The position numbers and the translations under genes are program-made. From Pseudomonas sp. Bout1 (lineage in GTDB: Bacteria; Pseudomonadota; Gammaproteobacteria; Pseudomonadales; Pseudomonadaceae): DNA of 64,000 bases. A model generated the notes under the pieces. The model was not told where the DNA came from. It did not search any database and saw nothing but the letters and a program-made list of their open reading frames with translations. Positions within the stretch are counted from its first letter, which is position 1; every line of letters starts with the position of its first letter. Positions 44,633-54,775 of the stretch are shown here, in pieces. The stretch spans positions 2,805,001-2,869,000 of the forward strand of contig NZ_JAVIWK010000001.1 in assembly GCF_034314165.1 (NCBI RefSeq). The letters are read 5' to 3'.

Positions 44633-46687
44633 TCAGTCCTCGCGCTTCACCACCAGCGTCAAGATGTCATAACTGGCCACCAACTCACCCAACTGGTTGG
44701 TTACCTCCACATCCCACGCCACCACGCCTTGCGGAATGCCCTGCGGGCTCTTCTTGCCCTGGTCGATCTTGCGCTTGCAGGTCAGCCGCGCCTGGATGGT
44801 GTCACCAATGCCTACCGGGTTGATAAACCGCAGGGTATCGAGCCCGTAGTTCGCCAACACAGGGCCCGGTGCCGGGGATACGAACAGCCCGGCCGCCGCC
44901 GACAGCACAAAGTAACCATGGGCGATGCGTTTGCCGAATTGCGACTCCTTGGCGGCGATGTCGTCGAAGTGCATGTAGAAGTGGTCGCCCGACAGGCAGC
45001 CGAAGTTCACCAGGTCGGCCTCGGTCACGGTGCGGCGGTGGGTCAGCAGTGATTCGCCAATCTGCAAATCCTGGAAGAACCGGCGGAACGGATGCACTTC
45101 GGTCTCGATGACCTTGGCACCGCGCACGTATTCGCCGGTGACGGCCGCCAGCATGGTGGGCGAACCTTGGACCGCTGCACGTTGCAGGTAGTGTTTCACC
45201 GCACGCAAGCCGCCCAGTTCTTCGCCACCACCAGCACGGCCCGGGCCGCCGTGTTTGAGTTGTGGCAGGGGCGAGCCGTGCCCGGTGGACTCGGCGGCAG
45301 ACTCGCGGTCGAGCACCAGCAGGCGGCCGTGCCACGCGGCGGCCACCGGAATGGCTTTGGCCGCAATCTGCGGGTCTTTGGTGATCAGACTCGCAACCAG
45401 GCTGCCTTTTCCGCGTGCGGCCAGGGCCAGGGCTTCGTCCAGGTCTTCGTAGGCCATCAAGGTGCTGACCGGCCCGAAGGCTTCGATGTCATGCGCGCCG
45501 CCTTCAGCATGCGGGTCACGCGCTTGCAACAGGGTCGGCGCGAAGAACGCGCCCTGGCTGACGTTTTCACCGCGCGGTTCAAACCCGTCACGGGCGCCGA
45601 ACAGCATATCGCTGCTCTGCAACAGGCTTTCCAGGCGTTCGGCCACGTCTTTGTGCTGGTCGTGAGAGGCCAGTGCACCCATGCGCACGCCTTCCACCGA
45701 CGGGTCGCCAACCACGACTTTTTCCAGGCGCTCGCGCAGGCGGGTGGCAACCGCATCGATATGCTTGGCCGGCACGATAGCGCGGCGAATGGCGGTGCAT
45801 TTCTGCCCGGCCTTGGTGGTCATTTCCCGGGCGACTTCCTTGATGAACAGTTCGAACTCTTCGTCATCCGGGCTCACGTCCGGGGCGAGGATCGCGCAGT
45901 TCAGTGAGTCGGCCTCGGCGTTGAAGGGCACCGAATTGCGGATCAGGTTCGGGTTGACCCGCAGCTTGGCGGCGGTGTCGGCGGAACCGGTGAAGGTCAC
46001 CACGTCCTGGCCTTGCAGACGGTCGAGCAGGTCGCCGGTGCTGCCGATCACCAGTTGCAGGCTGCCCGGTGGCAGCAGGCCGGATTCGTCCATCAGGCGC
46101 ACCACCGCCTCGGTCAGGTAGCTGGTGGCGCTGGCGGGCTTGACGATGCAGGGCATGCCGGCCAGGAAGCTTGGGGCGAATTTTTCGAGCATGCCCCAGA
46201 TCGGGAAGTTGAACGCGTTGATGTGCACCACCACGCCGCCACGGGGCACCAGGATATGCGTGCCGGCGAAGCTGCCCAGTTTACCCAGCGGCATTGCCGG
46301 GCCTTCGTGGACGATATTGCCCGACGGCAACTCCCGCGAGCCGAGGCTGGCGTAAGTGAACAGCGTACTGTTGCCGCCCTCGATATCGATCCAGCTGTCG
46401 GCGCGGGTCGCGCCGCTGTGGTGGGAGAGGGCGTAGAGCTGCTCTTTGCGCTCGCTGAGGTACAGCGCGATAGCCTTGAGGCGCTGGGCCCGTTGCTGGA
46501 AGTCCAGCGCCATCAGCCCGCTGACGCCCTGGCGACGCCCGTGTTCGATGGCTTCGGCGAAGTCCGGGCGCTCTTCATGAGTGCGCGCCAGCTCATGGCC
46601 GTCGATGGCGCTGCGCAGCACTTGGGCGCCGTGTTGGCCGATCCAGCGGCCAGCGATAAAACTTTGCAGGGTAGGGGCGTGAGGCAT
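44633..46687 (-). CDS. paaZ: PaaZ, oxepin-CoA hydrolase/3-oxo-5,6-dehydrosuberyl-CoA semialdehyde dehydrogenase
   Basis: A 684-residue bifunctional ring-opening enzyme. Residues about 1-520 are an ALDH domain (Asn in AFNFPIWGM, Glu in VPFNAEADSLN, Cys in KAGQKCTAIRR). Residues about 540-680 are an MaoC/R-hydratase domain (GDHFYMHFDD, HGYFVLSAAAG). It opens the oxepin-CoA ring and oxidises the aldehyde in the phenylacetyl-CoA pathway. GGAGG precedes the ATG at 46687. It is downstream of the symporter gene by 29 bases on the same strand, the last of the paaABCDE-DUF485-paaL-paaZ block. Confidence 0.92.
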   Translation of the reverse strand: MPHAPTLQSFIAGRWIGQHGAQVLRSAIDGHELARTHEERPDFAEAIEHGRRQGVSGLMALDFQQRAQRLKAIALYLSERKEQLYALSHHSGATRADSWIDIEGGNSTLFTYASLGSRELPSGNIVHEGPAMPLGKLGSFAGTHILVPRGGVVVHINAFNFPIWGMLEKFAPSFLAGMPCIVKPASATSYLTEAVVRLMDESGLLPPGSLQLVIGSTGDLLDRLQGQDVVTFTGSADTAAKLRVNPNLIRNSVPFNAEADSLNCAILAPDVSPDDEEFELFIKEVAREMTTKAGQKCTAIRRAIVPAKHIDAVATRLRERLEKVVVGDPSVEGVRMGALASHDQHKDVAERLESLLQSSDMLFGARDGFEPRGENVSQGAFFAPTLLQARDPHAEGGAHDIEAFGPVSTLMAYEDLDEALALAARGKGSLVASLITKDPQIAAKAIPVAAAWHGRLLVLDRESAAESTGHGSPLPQLKHGGPGRAGGGEELGGLRAVKHYLQRAAVQGSPTMLAAVTGEYVRGAKVIETEVHPFRRFFQDLQIGESLLTHRRTVTEADLVNFGCLSGDHFYMHFDDIAAKESQFGKRIAHGYFVLSAAAGLFVSPAPGPVLANYGLDTLRFINPVGIGDTIQARLTCKRKIDQGKKSPQGIPQGVVAWDVEVTNQLGELVASYDILTLVVKRED

Positions 46688-46716
46688 CACGATTCCTCCG
46701 GGTTGGAAAATGAGAG

Positions 46717-48363
46717 TTAGTGTTTGCTGGCGCCTGCGGCACCAATGCCGGTCATGGAGCGAATGAACTGGGCCAGGTAACGCCCGCGTTCAATCGCAGC
46801 GCGGGGCGAGCGGTCGGTGACGGAAAAGACCCAGGCGCTGAAAAAAGCCAGGCTCATAGAGAACAGGGCCGGGTTGGAGTAGGGGAACAGTGCCTTGTCG
46901 TAATGCAGCACGTTGACCCACACCGCCGGGCTCAGTACCAGCAACACGATGGCCGACACCAGGCCCGCCAGGCTGCCGGTCACCGCGCCACGGGTGGTCA
47001 GGCCCTTCCAGTACATCGAGAGGAACAGCACCGGAAAATTCACCGAGGCGGCGATCGCCAAAACCAGGCCGGACAGGAAGGCAATGTTCTGCGACTCAAA
47101 CAGCAGGCCGAGGATGATCGCCAATACGCCGATGCACAGCGTGGCGATGCGCGACACGCTGATCTCCTGCTGCTCGCTGGCCTGGCCCTTGCGGATCACA
47201 CACGCATACAGGTCATGGGACACTGCCGACGCGCCAGACAACGCCAGCCCGGCCACCACGGCCAGGATGGTCGCGAACGCTACCGCCGAAATGAACCCGA
47301 GGAACAGGTTGCCGCCCACGGCCTGGGCCAGGTGCACGGCGATCATGTTGCCGCCGCCGATGATCGCGCCGTTGGCATCACGAAAGCTTGGGTCGGTGCC
47401 CACCATGACAATGGCGCCAAAGCCGACAATGATCAGCAGCAGGTAGAAGTAACCAATGAAACCGGTAGCGTAGAACACGCTCTTGCGCGCTTCCTTGGCG
47501 TCGCTGACGGTGAAGAAACGCATCAGGATATGCGGCAGCCCGGCGGTGCCGAACATCATGCCCAGCCCCAGGGAAATCGCATCAATCGGGTTGGACAACA
47601 AACCGCCCGGCGCCATGATCGCGTTGCCCTTGGCATGCACGGCGGTGGCCCCGGCGAACATCGCCTCGGTGCTGAAGCCAAAATGCTTGAGCACCATGAA
47701 CGCCATGAAGGTGGTGCCGAACAGCAGCATCACCGCCTTGATGATCTGCACCCACGTGGTGGCGAGCATGCCGCCGAAGGTCACGTAGAACACCATCAAC
47801 ACGCCCACCAGCATCACCGCATACAGGTAGTCGATGCCGAACAGCAGCTCGATCAGCTTGCCCGCGCCGACCATCTGCGCCACCAGGTACATCAAGGCCA
47901 CGGTCAGGGTGCCGAAGGCCGAGGTCAGGCGCACCGGGGTTTGTTCCAGACGATAGGACACCACGTCGGCAAACGTGTACTTGCCCAGGTTGCGCAGGCG
48001 TTCGGCGATCAGGAACAGGATGATCGGCCAGCCGGCCAATACGCCGAGGGCGTACAACAGGCCGTCATAACCGTTGAGGAACATCATCGCCGAGATGCCG
48101 AGGAAGGACGCTGCGGAAATCATGTCGCCGGCGATCGCCAGTCCATTCTGGAAGCCGGTCATGCCGCCGCCGGCGGTGTAAAAATCACTGGCGGAACGGG
48201 TGCGCAGGGCGGCCCAGCGCGTCACACCGAGGGTAAACAGCACGAACACCAGGAACATGCCGATCGCGTTCCAGTTCAGCGGCCGGGACGCGCCGTCGGC
48301 GGCCACCGCAAGGTCCGTAGCCAACGCCAGGGGCAATAGAAACCACGCCATAAGCCGGCTCAT
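46717..48363 (-). CDS. paaL: Sodium:solute symporter, phenylacetate permease type (ActP/PaaL-like)
   Basis: A 548-residue sodium:solute symporter family protein with about thirteen membrane segments and a signal-like N-terminus. [30 protein letters not shown] is the typical SSS stretch. Its closest recognisable type is acetate permease ActP; inside a paa cluster it is most likely the phenylacetate uptake system PaaL. The ATG at 48363 overlaps the DUF485 stop (ATGA). It is encoded between the DUF485 partner and paaZ. Confidence 0.83.
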   Translation of the reverse strand: MSRLMAWFLLPLALATDLAVAADGASRPLNWNAIGMFLVFVLFTLGVTRWAALRTRSASDFYTAGGGMTGFQNGLAIAGDMISAASFLGISAMMFLNGYDGLLYALGVLAGWPIILFLIAERLRNLGKYTFADVVSYRLEQTPVRLTSAFGTLTVALMYLVAQMVGAGKLIELLFGIDYLYAVMLVGVLMVFYVTFGGMLATTWVQIIKAVMLLFGTTFMAFMVLKHFGFSTEAMFAGATAVHAKGNAIMAPGGLLSNPIDAISLGLGMMFGTAGLPHILMRFFTVSDAKEARKSVFYATGFIGYFYLLLIIVGFGAIVMVGTDPSFRDANGAIIGGGNMIAVHLAQAVGGNLFLGFISAVAFATILAVVAGLALSGASAVSHDLYACVIRKGQASEQQEISVSRIATLCIGVLAIILGLLFESQNIAFLSGLVLAIAASVNFPVLFLSMYWKGLTTRGAVTGSLAGLVSAIVLLVLSPAVWVNVLHYDKALFPYSNPALFSMSLAFFSAWVFSVTDRSPRAAIERGRYLAQFIRSMTGIGAAGASKH

Positions 48364-48668
48364 GGCGCGCACTCCAGCTTCAGCTTGTCGTTCAGCGGGT
48401 CGATCACGTGGTTGGCGCGGTACACATAAAAGCCGGTGAGCGCGAACGCCAACAGCACAATCATTACACCCACCAGCATGCCCACCGTGGTCACGCCGCC
48501 GCTTAACGACTGCCCGAGGGTGGCCGGGGAGAACGCCACCAGCAGCACAAACCCGAAATAGATCACCAGCATGATCAGCGACAGCGGCCAGTACAGGTTC
48601 TGTTTGCGGCGTACCAACTGGATGAAATCGGGATGTCGACGGATGCGTTCGATAGCGTCGGGGGTCAT
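48360..48668 (-). CDS. DUF485 membrane protein, symporter partner
   Basis: A 102-residue YjcH-like DUF485 protein with two membrane helices ([20 protein letters not shown] and [24 protein letters not shown]). It is the usual small companion of ActP-type symporters. The ATG at 48668 has AGGAG in front; its end overlaps the symporter start. Confidence 0.85.
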   Translation of the reverse strand: MTPDAIERIRRHPDFIQLVRRKQNLYWPLSLIMLVIYFGFVLLVAFSPATLGQSLSGGVTTVGMLVGVMIVLLAFALTGFYVYRANHVIDPLNDKLKLECAP

Positions 48669-48716
48669 GGTGGTGTGCTCCTTTTTATTGTTGTGGTTGT
48701 GGCGTTGCGGCACGCG

Positions 48717-49793
48717 TTACAGCTGATCGAAATCCAATACCACCTTGTCGCTGACCGGGAACGCCTGGCACGACAGCACATAGCCGGCGGCCACTTCGTA
48801 GTCTTCCAGGGCGTGGTTGCTGTCCATTTCCACTTCGCCCTCGATCACCTTGCATTTGCAGGTGGAGCACACGCCGGCCTTGCACGAATACGGCAGTTCG
48901 GCGCCCTGGGCGTTGCCGGCATCGAGGATGCTCTGGCTGTTGCGTGGCAGGTCGAAGGCCAGGGCGCGGCCATCGCTGATCACGGTGATCTGGCTGACCG
49001 CCGCATCCACTTGGCGCGCCGCTTCGCGGGCCTCGCGTTTATGCTGGCTGCCGGCGGCGGCGAACAGTTCGAAATGGATGCGCTCGGGCGCCATGCCCTT
49101 GGCCTTGAGGCTGTCGCGCACGGTTTCGGTCATCTCCTGCGGGCCGCAGATAAAGGCCGCATCGAGGGTTTTTACGTCGAGCCAGCGGGAGAACAGTTGT
49201 TCGCATTTGTCGGCGTTGATGCGGCCGTTGTAGAGGTCGACGTCCTGCTGTTCACGGCTGAACACGAAGATCAGGTTCAGGCGCTGCAGGTAGCGATTCT
49301 TCAGGTCTTCGAGCTGTTCGCGAAACAGCGCACCGGAGCTGGAGCGGTTGCCATACAACAGGGTCACGCGGCTGTGGGGCTCGGTTTGCAGGGTGGTCTT
49401 GATGATCGACAGGATCGGCGTGATGCCGCTGCCGGCTGCTACCGCCAGGTAATGGCCGTGGCGAGCAGGATCAAGCTCCACATGAAAGTGCCCGGCGGGC
49501 GACATCACTTCCAGGCTGTGGCCGGCCTTGAGCTGCTCATTGGCAAACGCCGAAAACCGCCCGCCGGCCACGCGCTTGATGGCGATGCGCAGTTCACCGT
49601 CATTGACCCCGGTGCAGATCGAATACGAGCGGCGCACTTCTTCACCATCCAGTTGGGTGCGCATCACCAGGTGCTGGCCCTGGGTGAAGTGAAAGCTGTC
49701 TTGCAGGTGCTGCGGAATCTCGAAGGCGATGGACACCGCGTCACGGGTCTCGTTGCGCACATCCTTGATGGTCAGGCTGTGAAATTTGCTCAT
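48717..49793 (-). CDS. paaE: PaaE, phenylacetyl-CoA epoxidase reductase subunit
   Basis: A 358-residue reductase with an FNR-type flavin and NADPH part (RRSYSICTG, AVAAGSGITPILSIIKTTL) and a C-terminal plant-type ferredoxin (CKAGVCSTCKC and YVLSCQ). It feeds electrons to the PaaA di-iron centre of the PaaABC(D)E epoxidase. It lies 33 bases after paaD. Confidence 0.94.
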   Translation of the reverse strand: MSKFHSLTIKDVRNETRDAVSIAFEIPQHLQDSFHFTQGQHLVMRTQLDGEEVRRSYSICTGVNDGELRIAIKRVAGGRFSAFANEQLKAGHSLEVMSPAGHFHVELDPARHGHYLAVAAGSGITPILSIIKTTLQTEPHSRVTLLYGNRSSSGALFREQLEDLKNRYLQRLNLIFVFSREQQDVDLYNGRINADKCEQLFSRWLDVKTLDAAFICGPQEMTETVRDSLKAKGMAPERIHFELFAAAGSQHKREAREAARQVDAAVSQITVISDGRALAFDLPRNSQSILDAGNAQGAELPYSCKAGVCSTCKCKVIEGEVEMDSNHALEDYEVAAGYVLSCQAFPVSDKVVLDFDQL

Positions 49794-49826
49794 TGTTGTT
49801 CTCCAACCAAGCGGGCCACTGGCCCC

Positions 49827-50360
49827 TCAGATGCACTTGAAATAGTCGAACGGTTCCAGGCAATCGCGGCAGCGGTGCAGCGCCTTGCAGGCGGTGGAGC
49901 CGAATTCGCTGAGTACTTCGGTGTGAGTGCTGGCACATTGCGGGCAGGCGATCACCGGGCTTTCGCCGAGCAGGCTGCGCTTGCTGCTACTGCCTTGGGG
50001 CGGCGCGATGCCGTAGGCCCGCAAGCGTTCGCGGCCGTCGTGGGTGATCCAGTCGGTGGTCCAGGCCGGAGTCAGCTTGCGTTCCAGTTGCGGCGCGCGA
50101 AAACCCGCCAGCTCCAGGGCGTCGCGAATATCGCCCTCGATCACTTCGGTGGCCGGGCAGCCAGAGTAGGTAGGCGTGACCACCACATGCAGATGGCCGG
50201 CCTGCCAGTCCAGATCACGCACAATGCCCAGATCGACCACGCTCACCACCGGCACTTCCGGGTCCATGACCTGCGCCAGGGTGGCCCACGCGGCGGCCAA
50301 GTCGGTGGGTTGCGCCGGGCGTGCGCCCTGGTCGCTGGCGATCAGCTCACCAGGTTGCAT
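49827..50360 (-). CDS. paaD: PaaD, iron-sulfur assembly-like epoxidase accessory protein
   Basis: A 177-residue protein with an N-terminal MIP18/SufT-like domain (DPEVPVVSVVDLGIVRDL, TPTYSGCPATEVI) and a C-terminal zinc-binding tail with four Cys (CPQC, CRDC). It is required for maturation of the phenylacetyl-CoA epoxidase. Its start overlaps the paaC end by 14 bases. Confidence 0.93.
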   Translation of the reverse strand: MQPGELIASDQGARPAQPTDLAAAWATLAQVMDPEVPVVSVVDLGIVRDLDWQAGHLHVVVTPTYSGCPATEVIEGDIRDALELAGFRAPQLERKLTPAWTTDWITHDGRERLRAYGIAPPQGSSSKRSLLGESPVIACPQCASTHTEVLSEFGSTACKALHRCRDCLEPFDYFKCI

Positions 50361-51108
50361 CGGGGTACGCTCGTGGTAGGAATTGCATTTCTGCTAACAG
50401 AATCCCCAAGTGCTCGCTGTGCAGGCCGCGTCGGGCGTCCAGGTAGAAATAGTTCGCAGCGGGCGGCACAGGCAGGGTGGCGCTGCTGAAAATCTCGCTG
50501 ACGTTGGTTTGCCATGCAGCGGCGACTTGCGCGGCGTCCGGTGTGATACCGGCTGCATGCAGGCGCTGTTCACTGTCGTCGGCACTGGTCAGTTCCACGG
50601 TAAAACGCCACAGCTCGGGGATCGCCGCGAGCATGCGCTGATGGCTTTGCTCAGTGCCGTCCCCCAGGCGCTCCACCCACTCGCTGGAGCGGCGCAGGTG
50701 ATAGGTAACTTCCTTGACTGCCTTGGCAGCGATGCCGGCGATGCGTTCGTCACTGGACTGGGCCAGGCCACTCAGCACCGGCAAGTGCCAGGCGTCATAC
50801 AGGAATTGCTTGAGGATAGTCACCGCGTAGTCGCCGTTGGGTTGTTCTACCAGCAGCAGATTGCGATAGGCCCGTTCATCCCGGCGGAAGGCCAGGTGAT
50901 CGGCGTCACGCCCGTCATCCAGCAGCTCGGCGGCGTATTCCAGCCAGTTGCGCGCCTGGCCTACCAGGTCGAGGCCGACGTTCATCAGCGCCAGTTCTTC
51001 TTCCAAGGCCGGCGCATGGCCGCACCATTGGCACAGGCGCTGGCCCTGGATCAGGGCACTGTCGCCGAGGCGCAGCAGGTATTCGATCAGATCGGTTTGA
51101 GTGTTCAT
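50347..51108 (-). CDS. paaC: PaaC, epoxidase structural subunit
   Basis: A 253-residue ferritin-like helical protein (LIEYLLRLGDSALIQGQRLC, AFRRDERAYRNLLLVEQPNGDYA, LRRSSEWVERLGDGT) that is the non-catalytic partner of PaaA in the phenylacetyl-CoA 1,2-epoxidase. The ATG at 51108 gives the standard MNTQTDLIEYLLRLGD start, preferred over a GTG at 51120 that overlaps paaB. Confidence 0.93.
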   Translation of the reverse strand: MNTQTDLIEYLLRLGDSALIQGQRLCQWCGHAPALEEELALMNVGLDLVGQARNWLEYAAELLDDGRDADHLAFRRDERAYRNLLLVEQPNGDYAVTILKQFLYDAWHLPVLSGLAQSSDERIAGIAAKAVKEVTYHLRRSSEWVERLGDGTEQSHQRMLAAIPELWRFTVELTSADDSEQRLHAAGITPDAAQVAAAWQTNVSEIFSSATLPVPPAANYFYLDARRGLHSEHLGILLAEMQFLPRAYPDATW

Positions 51109-51116
51109 GGTCGACC

Positions 51117-51398
51117 TCACATGTGCCCGACTTCAGCCGGCAGCTCGTAAAAGCTGGCGTGGCGGTAGACCTTGTCATCGGCCGGGTCGAACAGCGGGTC
51201 TTTCTCGTCCGGCGACGAAGCCGTGATCAGTGCCGAAGGCACCACCCACAAACTCACGCCTTCGCTGCGCCGGGTGTACAGCTCCCGGGCGTTCTCGATG
51301 GCCATGGTGGTGTCGGCGGCATGCACGCTGCCCACATGCTTGTGATTCAGGCCGTGCTTGCTGCGCACGAAGACTTCAAACAGGGTCCATTCAGACAT
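51117..51398 (-). CDS. paaB: PaaB, epoxidase small subunit
   Basis: A 93-residue PaaB with the typical MSEWTLFEVFVRSKHGLNHK start and YTRRSEGVSLWVVPS core. It organises the PaaABC epoxidase complex. It is encoded 27 bases after paaA. Confidence 0.95.
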   Translation of the reverse strand: MSEWTLFEVFVRSKHGLNHKHVGSVHAADTTMAIENARELYTRRSEGVSLWVVPSALITASSPDEKDPLFDPADDKVYRHASFYELPAEVGHM

Positions 51399-51425
51399 AA
51401 CGGTGACTCCACATCAGGTGGCCGA

Positions 51426-52415
51426 TCAGGCGGCGTTCTTGTTCTGTTTTTTACGGGCGTGGGCGACGGCGGCTTCGCGCACCCAGGCACCGTCTTCAAT
51501 GGCTTTGCGGCGGGTGGCGACGCGTTCCTGGTTGCACGGGCCGTTGCCCTTGAGCACTTCGTAGAACTCGCTCCACTGGATCTCGCCGAAATCGTAATGG
51601 CCGCGTTCGGCGTTCCACTTCAGGTCCGGGTCGGGGCAGGTGCAGCCCAGCAGTTCCAGCTGCGGGATGGTCTGGTCGATAAAGCGCTGGCGCAGTTCGT
51701 CGTTGCTTTGGCGCTTGATCTTCCAGGCCATGGACTGGGCGCTGTTGGGGGAGTGTTCGTCGCTGGGGCCGAACATCATCAGCGACGGCCACCACAGGCG
51801 GTTGATTGCGTCCTGGACCATGTCTTTTTGCGCCTGGGTACCCTGGCGCATCATGGTCAGCAGCAGTTCGTAGCCTTGGCGCTGGTGAAAGCTTTCTTCC
51901 TTGCAGATGCGCACCATGGCCCGGGAGTAGGGGCCGTAGGAGGTACGTTGCAGTACCACTTGGTTGACGATGGCGGCGCCGTCGACCAGCCAGCCCACGG
52001 CGCCCATGTCGGCCCAGTTCAGGGTTGGGTAGTTGAAGATGCTGGAGTATTTGGCTTTGCCGCTGTGGAGTTTGGCGATTTCTTCGTCGCGGTCGGCGCC
52101 CAGGGTTTCCATGGCGCTGTAGAGGTACAGGCCGTGGCCGGCTTCGTCCTGGATTTTGGCCATCAGTTGCAGTTTGCGTTTGAGGCTGGGGGCGCGGGTG
52201 ACCCAGTTGCCTTCGGGCAGCATGCCGACGATTTCGGAGTGGGCGTGTTGGGAGATTTGGCGGATCAGGGTTTGACGGTAGGCGTCAGGCATCCAGTTCT
52301 TGGCTTCGATTTTGATTTCGGCGTCGATTTTTTCCTGGAAGGCGCGTTCCTGGTCGGACATCTCGGAGAGGTCCTTGATGCGCTTTACTCCGGTTTCTAC
52401 AAGCTGTGCGTACAT
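51426..52415 (-). CDS. paaA: PaaA, catalytic subunit of phenylacetyl-CoA epoxidase
   Basis: A 329-residue di-iron ferritin-like protein. Iron ligands are visible in [17 protein letters not shown] and [17 protein letters not shown]. It epoxidises the ring of phenylacetyl-CoA with oxygen. The ATG at 52415 gives [16 protein letters not shown], the family start; the upstream frame is not real. It leads the paaABCDE operon, with repeated GATAC motifs 46-108 bases upstream. Confidence 0.95.
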   Translation of the reverse strand: MYAQLVETGVKRIKDLSEMSDQERAFQEKIDAEIKIEAKNWMPDAYRQTLIRQISQHAHSEIVGMLPEGNWVTRAPSLKRKLQLMAKIQDEAGHGLYLYSAMETLGADRDEEIAKLHSGKAKYSSIFNYPTLNWADMGAVGWLVDGAAIVNQVVLQRTSYGPYSRAMVRICKEESFHQRQGYELLLTMMRQGTQAQKDMVQDAINRLWWPSLMMFGPSDEHSPNSAQSMAWKIKRQSNDELRQRFIDQTIPQLELLGCTCPDPDLKWNAERGHYDFGEIQWSEFYEVLKGNGPCNQERVATRRKAIEDGAWVREAAVAHARKKQNKNAA

Positions 52416-52460
52416 GGGGGTCTCCCGCCTTTGGGTTTGTCGTAGGCATGGGGACTTTAT

Positions 52461-52523
52461 AAGCGATACGAAAATTAATATCAAACACAAAATTACGTGT
52501 CGGTATTGTCTCTTGTATCGCTT
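52461..52523. promoter_or_regulatory. Candidate PaaX operator pair upstream of paaA
   Basis: Inverted copies AAGCGATACGAAAA (52461) and TCTTGTATCGCTTT (52511-52524) are separated by about 45 bases. The same GATAC core recurs three times before paaG/paaY at 57.3-57.5 kb. PaaX is the expected binder. Confidence 0.55.
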
Positions 52524-52531
52524 TGGGTTGA

Positions 52532-52890
52532 GTGTATATCCGTTGCTGCGGTAACGGCTTCTTATGGTTCCGCTCTTACAGCGGGTCACTTTTGGCAAAC
52601 GCCCCAAAAGTAACCAAAAGGTCTTTGCCCCACCACTCGGTGCCTCGCTTAGGCTCGGCATGCCCGCAATCAGACCCGTCTCCGCGGGCCGTCGCGACGG
52701 GCCATCCATGGCCCGGCGCGGCTAAATCGGCATCCTTGCCGATTTACCCGCTCCACCGTGCCTGCTTGCGGCCATCGTGGTTGACGGGGCCCGCAGATCA
52801 AGGTCAACAGCAAGAGCACGGCGGCCTGAAAGCCGACCTGAGTGTTAAAAGCCAGATCAAAATCTGTAGGAGCTGGCTTGCCGGCGATGC
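52532..52890 (+). repeat. Dispersed two-hairpin repeat, copy B
   Basis: Begins GTGTATATCCGTTGCTGCGG. Hairpin 1 is CCGCT-CTTAC-AGCGG (52570-52584), hairpin 2 is ACTTTTGG-CAAACGCC-CCAAAAGT (52588-52611). The tail holds GAGTGTTAAAAGCC and a REP unit. It faces copy C at 52977-53305. The 930-base gap between paaA and paaK contains only the operator pair, these repeats and a terminator. Confidence 0.75.
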
Positions 52891-52951
52891 AGGCAACTCG
52901 GTTTTTCAGATGCGCCGAAGTGATGCCATCGCAGGCAAGCCAGCTCCCACA
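52864..52951. repeat. Inverted REP pair at the centre of the composite repeat
   Basis: CTGTAGGAGCTGGCTTGCCG (52864) and CAGGCAAGCCAGCTCCCACA (52932-52951) form an inverted pair around about 37 bases, positioned between repeat copies B and C. Confidence 0.75.
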
Positions 52952-52976
52952 TTTGAACCGTGCCTGCTTTAGCTGT

Positions 52977-53305
52977 TGATTTGGCTTTTAACACTCAAGC
53001 CGGCCTGTAGGCCGCTGTGTTCTTGATCTGTTGTTGATCTTGATCTGACTGCCCCATTCAGCCCGAGGCCGAACGCAGGGATTGAGGAGCGGGTAAACCG
53101 GCAGGACGCCGGTTTAGCCGCGACGGGCCAGGGACGGGCCGTCGCGGCGGCCCGCGGAGCAATTCCGGAGTGAGGGAACGCCGAGCCACAGCGAGGCGCC
53201 GACAGGCGGGGCAGAGCGTTTTGGTTACTTTTGCGCTTTTCAAAAGTGACCCGCTGTAAGAGCGGAACCCATAGCGGCCATCACCCAAATAACGGATATA
53301 CACTC
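52977..53305 (-). repeat. Dispersed two-hairpin repeat, copy C
   Basis: Read on the minus strand from 53305, it opens GTGTATATCCGTTATTTGGG. Hairpin 1 is CCGCT-CTTAC-AGCGG and hairpin 2 ACTTTTG-AAAAGCG-CAAAAGT. The tail ends with GAGTGTTAAAAGCCAAATC at about 52980. It is the inverted partner of copy B. Confidence 0.75.
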
Positions 53306-53332
53306 AAAAAAAAGCCCCACAAATGCGGGGCC
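53306..53332 (-). terminator. Rho-independent terminator of paaK
   Basis: The stem GCCCC..GGGGC (53314-53331) with one internal A-C mismatch and an AAAT loop is followed, on the minus strand, by eight T residues (53306-53313). It lies about 17 bases past the paaK stop. Confidence 0.85.
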
Positions 53333-53348
53333 AAAAAAGGTGCAGCAG

Positions 53349-54674
53349 TCATGCCTTAGGGCGACGATCCATCACATGGCAAGCCTTCCCCTCAGACCGC
53401 TTGATCGAATGCAGCGGCTGCAAAACGATACGCGAGCTGATCCCGATATACGTCTTGATGTGCTTGCTCAACTCACTGGACACCGCTCTCTGCTGTTCAT
53501 CATCCAGGTGCTGATGTTCAGCCTTGAGCTCCACATGCACATCCACGCTATCGAGGTTCCCATTACGATACAGATGAATCTCATAACACTCCGAAAGCTG
53601 TTTTATTTTAAGCACCTGCTCCTCAATCTGCGTGGGAAACACATTAACCCCACGAATAATCAGCATGTCATCGCTGCGCCCAGTGATCTTGTCGATACGC
53701 CGCATCGGCCGCGCAGTCCCCGGCAGCAACCGGGTCAAATCCCGGGTGCGATAACGAATCATCGGCAACGCCTCCTTGCTCAAGGAGGTAAACACCAGCT
53801 CGCCCATCTGCCCGTCCGGCAGCACCTCACCCGTCACCGGGTCGATGATTTCCGGGTAAAAGTGATCCTCCCAGATCGTCGGCCCATCCTTGGTCTGCGC
53901 ACATTCCATGGCCACACCCGGGCCCATGATTTCCGAAAGCCCGTAAATATCCAGCGCCGTGATCCCCAGCCGCGCCTCGATCGCGCTGCGCAACTCAGCG
54001 GTCCACGGCTCGGCACCAAAGATCCCCAACCGCAACGCCAGCTTGTGCGGATCAATGCCCTGGCGCTCGATTTCATCGGCAATGTTCAGCATGTAGGAGG
54101 GCGTGACCATGATGATGTCCGGCTGGAAATCCTTGATCAGTTGCACCTGTTTTTCAGTCTGCCCACCGGACATCGGAATCACCGTACACCCCAGTCGTTC
54201 CGCACCGTAGTGGGCGCCGAGGCCGCCGGTAAACAGCCCGTAGCCATAGGAAATATGCACCTTGTCGCCACGCCGCCCGCCAGCAGCGCGAATCGAACGG
54301 GCCACCACATTGGCCCAGGTGTCGATGTCGTTCTGGGTGTAACCGACCACCGTCGGTTTGCCGGTGGTGCCACTGGAAGCATGCAGGCGCACCACCTCGT
54401 TCATCGGTACGGCAAACATGCCGTAGGGGTAGCTGTCGCGCAGGTCGCTCTTGGTGGTGAACGGGAATTTGGCCAGGTCGTCCAGGGACTTGATGTCATC
54501 GGGGTGCACCCCCAGCGCGTCGAAGCGCTGACGGTACAGCGGTACGTTCTGGTAGGCGTGGCGCAGGCTCCAGCGCAGGCGCTCCAGTTGGTGGGCGCGC
54601 AGTTGGTCGACGCTGGCGGTTTCCAGCGGGTCCAGCACAGGGTTAAGCACGGCGTTTGGAATAGGCATGTTCAT
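53349..54674 (-). CDS. paaK: Phenylacetate-CoA ligase
   Basis: A 441-residue AMP-forming ligase that activates phenylacetate. The nucleotide motif SSGTTGKPTVVGYT is near residue 100, followed by IYGLSEIMGPG and YRTRDLTRLLPG, with the C-terminal lysine region IKRSEGKACHV. It is last in the paaG-paaI-paaJ-paaK order, with a terminator behind. The ATG at 54674 was used; the ATG at 54668 is possible. Confidence 0.95.
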   Translation of the reverse strand: MNMPIPNAVLNPVLDPLETASVDQLRAHQLERLRWSLRHAYQNVPLYRQRFDALGVHPDDIKSLDDLAKFPFTTKSDLRDSYPYGMFAVPMNEVVRLHASSGTTGKPTVVGYTQNDIDTWANVVARSIRAAGGRRGDKVHISYGYGLFTGGLGAHYGAERLGCTVIPMSGGQTEKQVQLIKDFQPDIIMVTPSYMLNIADEIERQGIDPHKLALRLGIFGAEPWTAELRSAIEARLGITALDIYGLSEIMGPGVAMECAQTKDGPTIWEDHFYPEIIDPVTGEVLPDGQMGELVFTSLSKEALPMIRYRTRDLTRLLPGTARPMRRIDKITGRSDDMLIIRGVNVFPTQIEEQVLKIKQLSECYEIHLYRNGNLDSVDVHVELKAEHQHLDDEQQRAVSSELSKHIKTYIGISSRIVLQPLHSIKRSEGKACHVMDRRPKA

Positions 54675-54775
54675 GAGTTCACTCGAATTATTTTTGTGTA
54701 TCAGCCCACCGCACACCGCGGGCTTTGAGTGCATGCCCCAAGGATACCGCTAGGCTCCCCGGGAATCGCGAATCT

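Noticed and set aside
46720..48339. A 539-residue plus-strand frame over the symporter gene
   Set aside because: Composed of Gln/His/Gly-rich antisense sequence; the opposite strand carries a clear SSS transporter.
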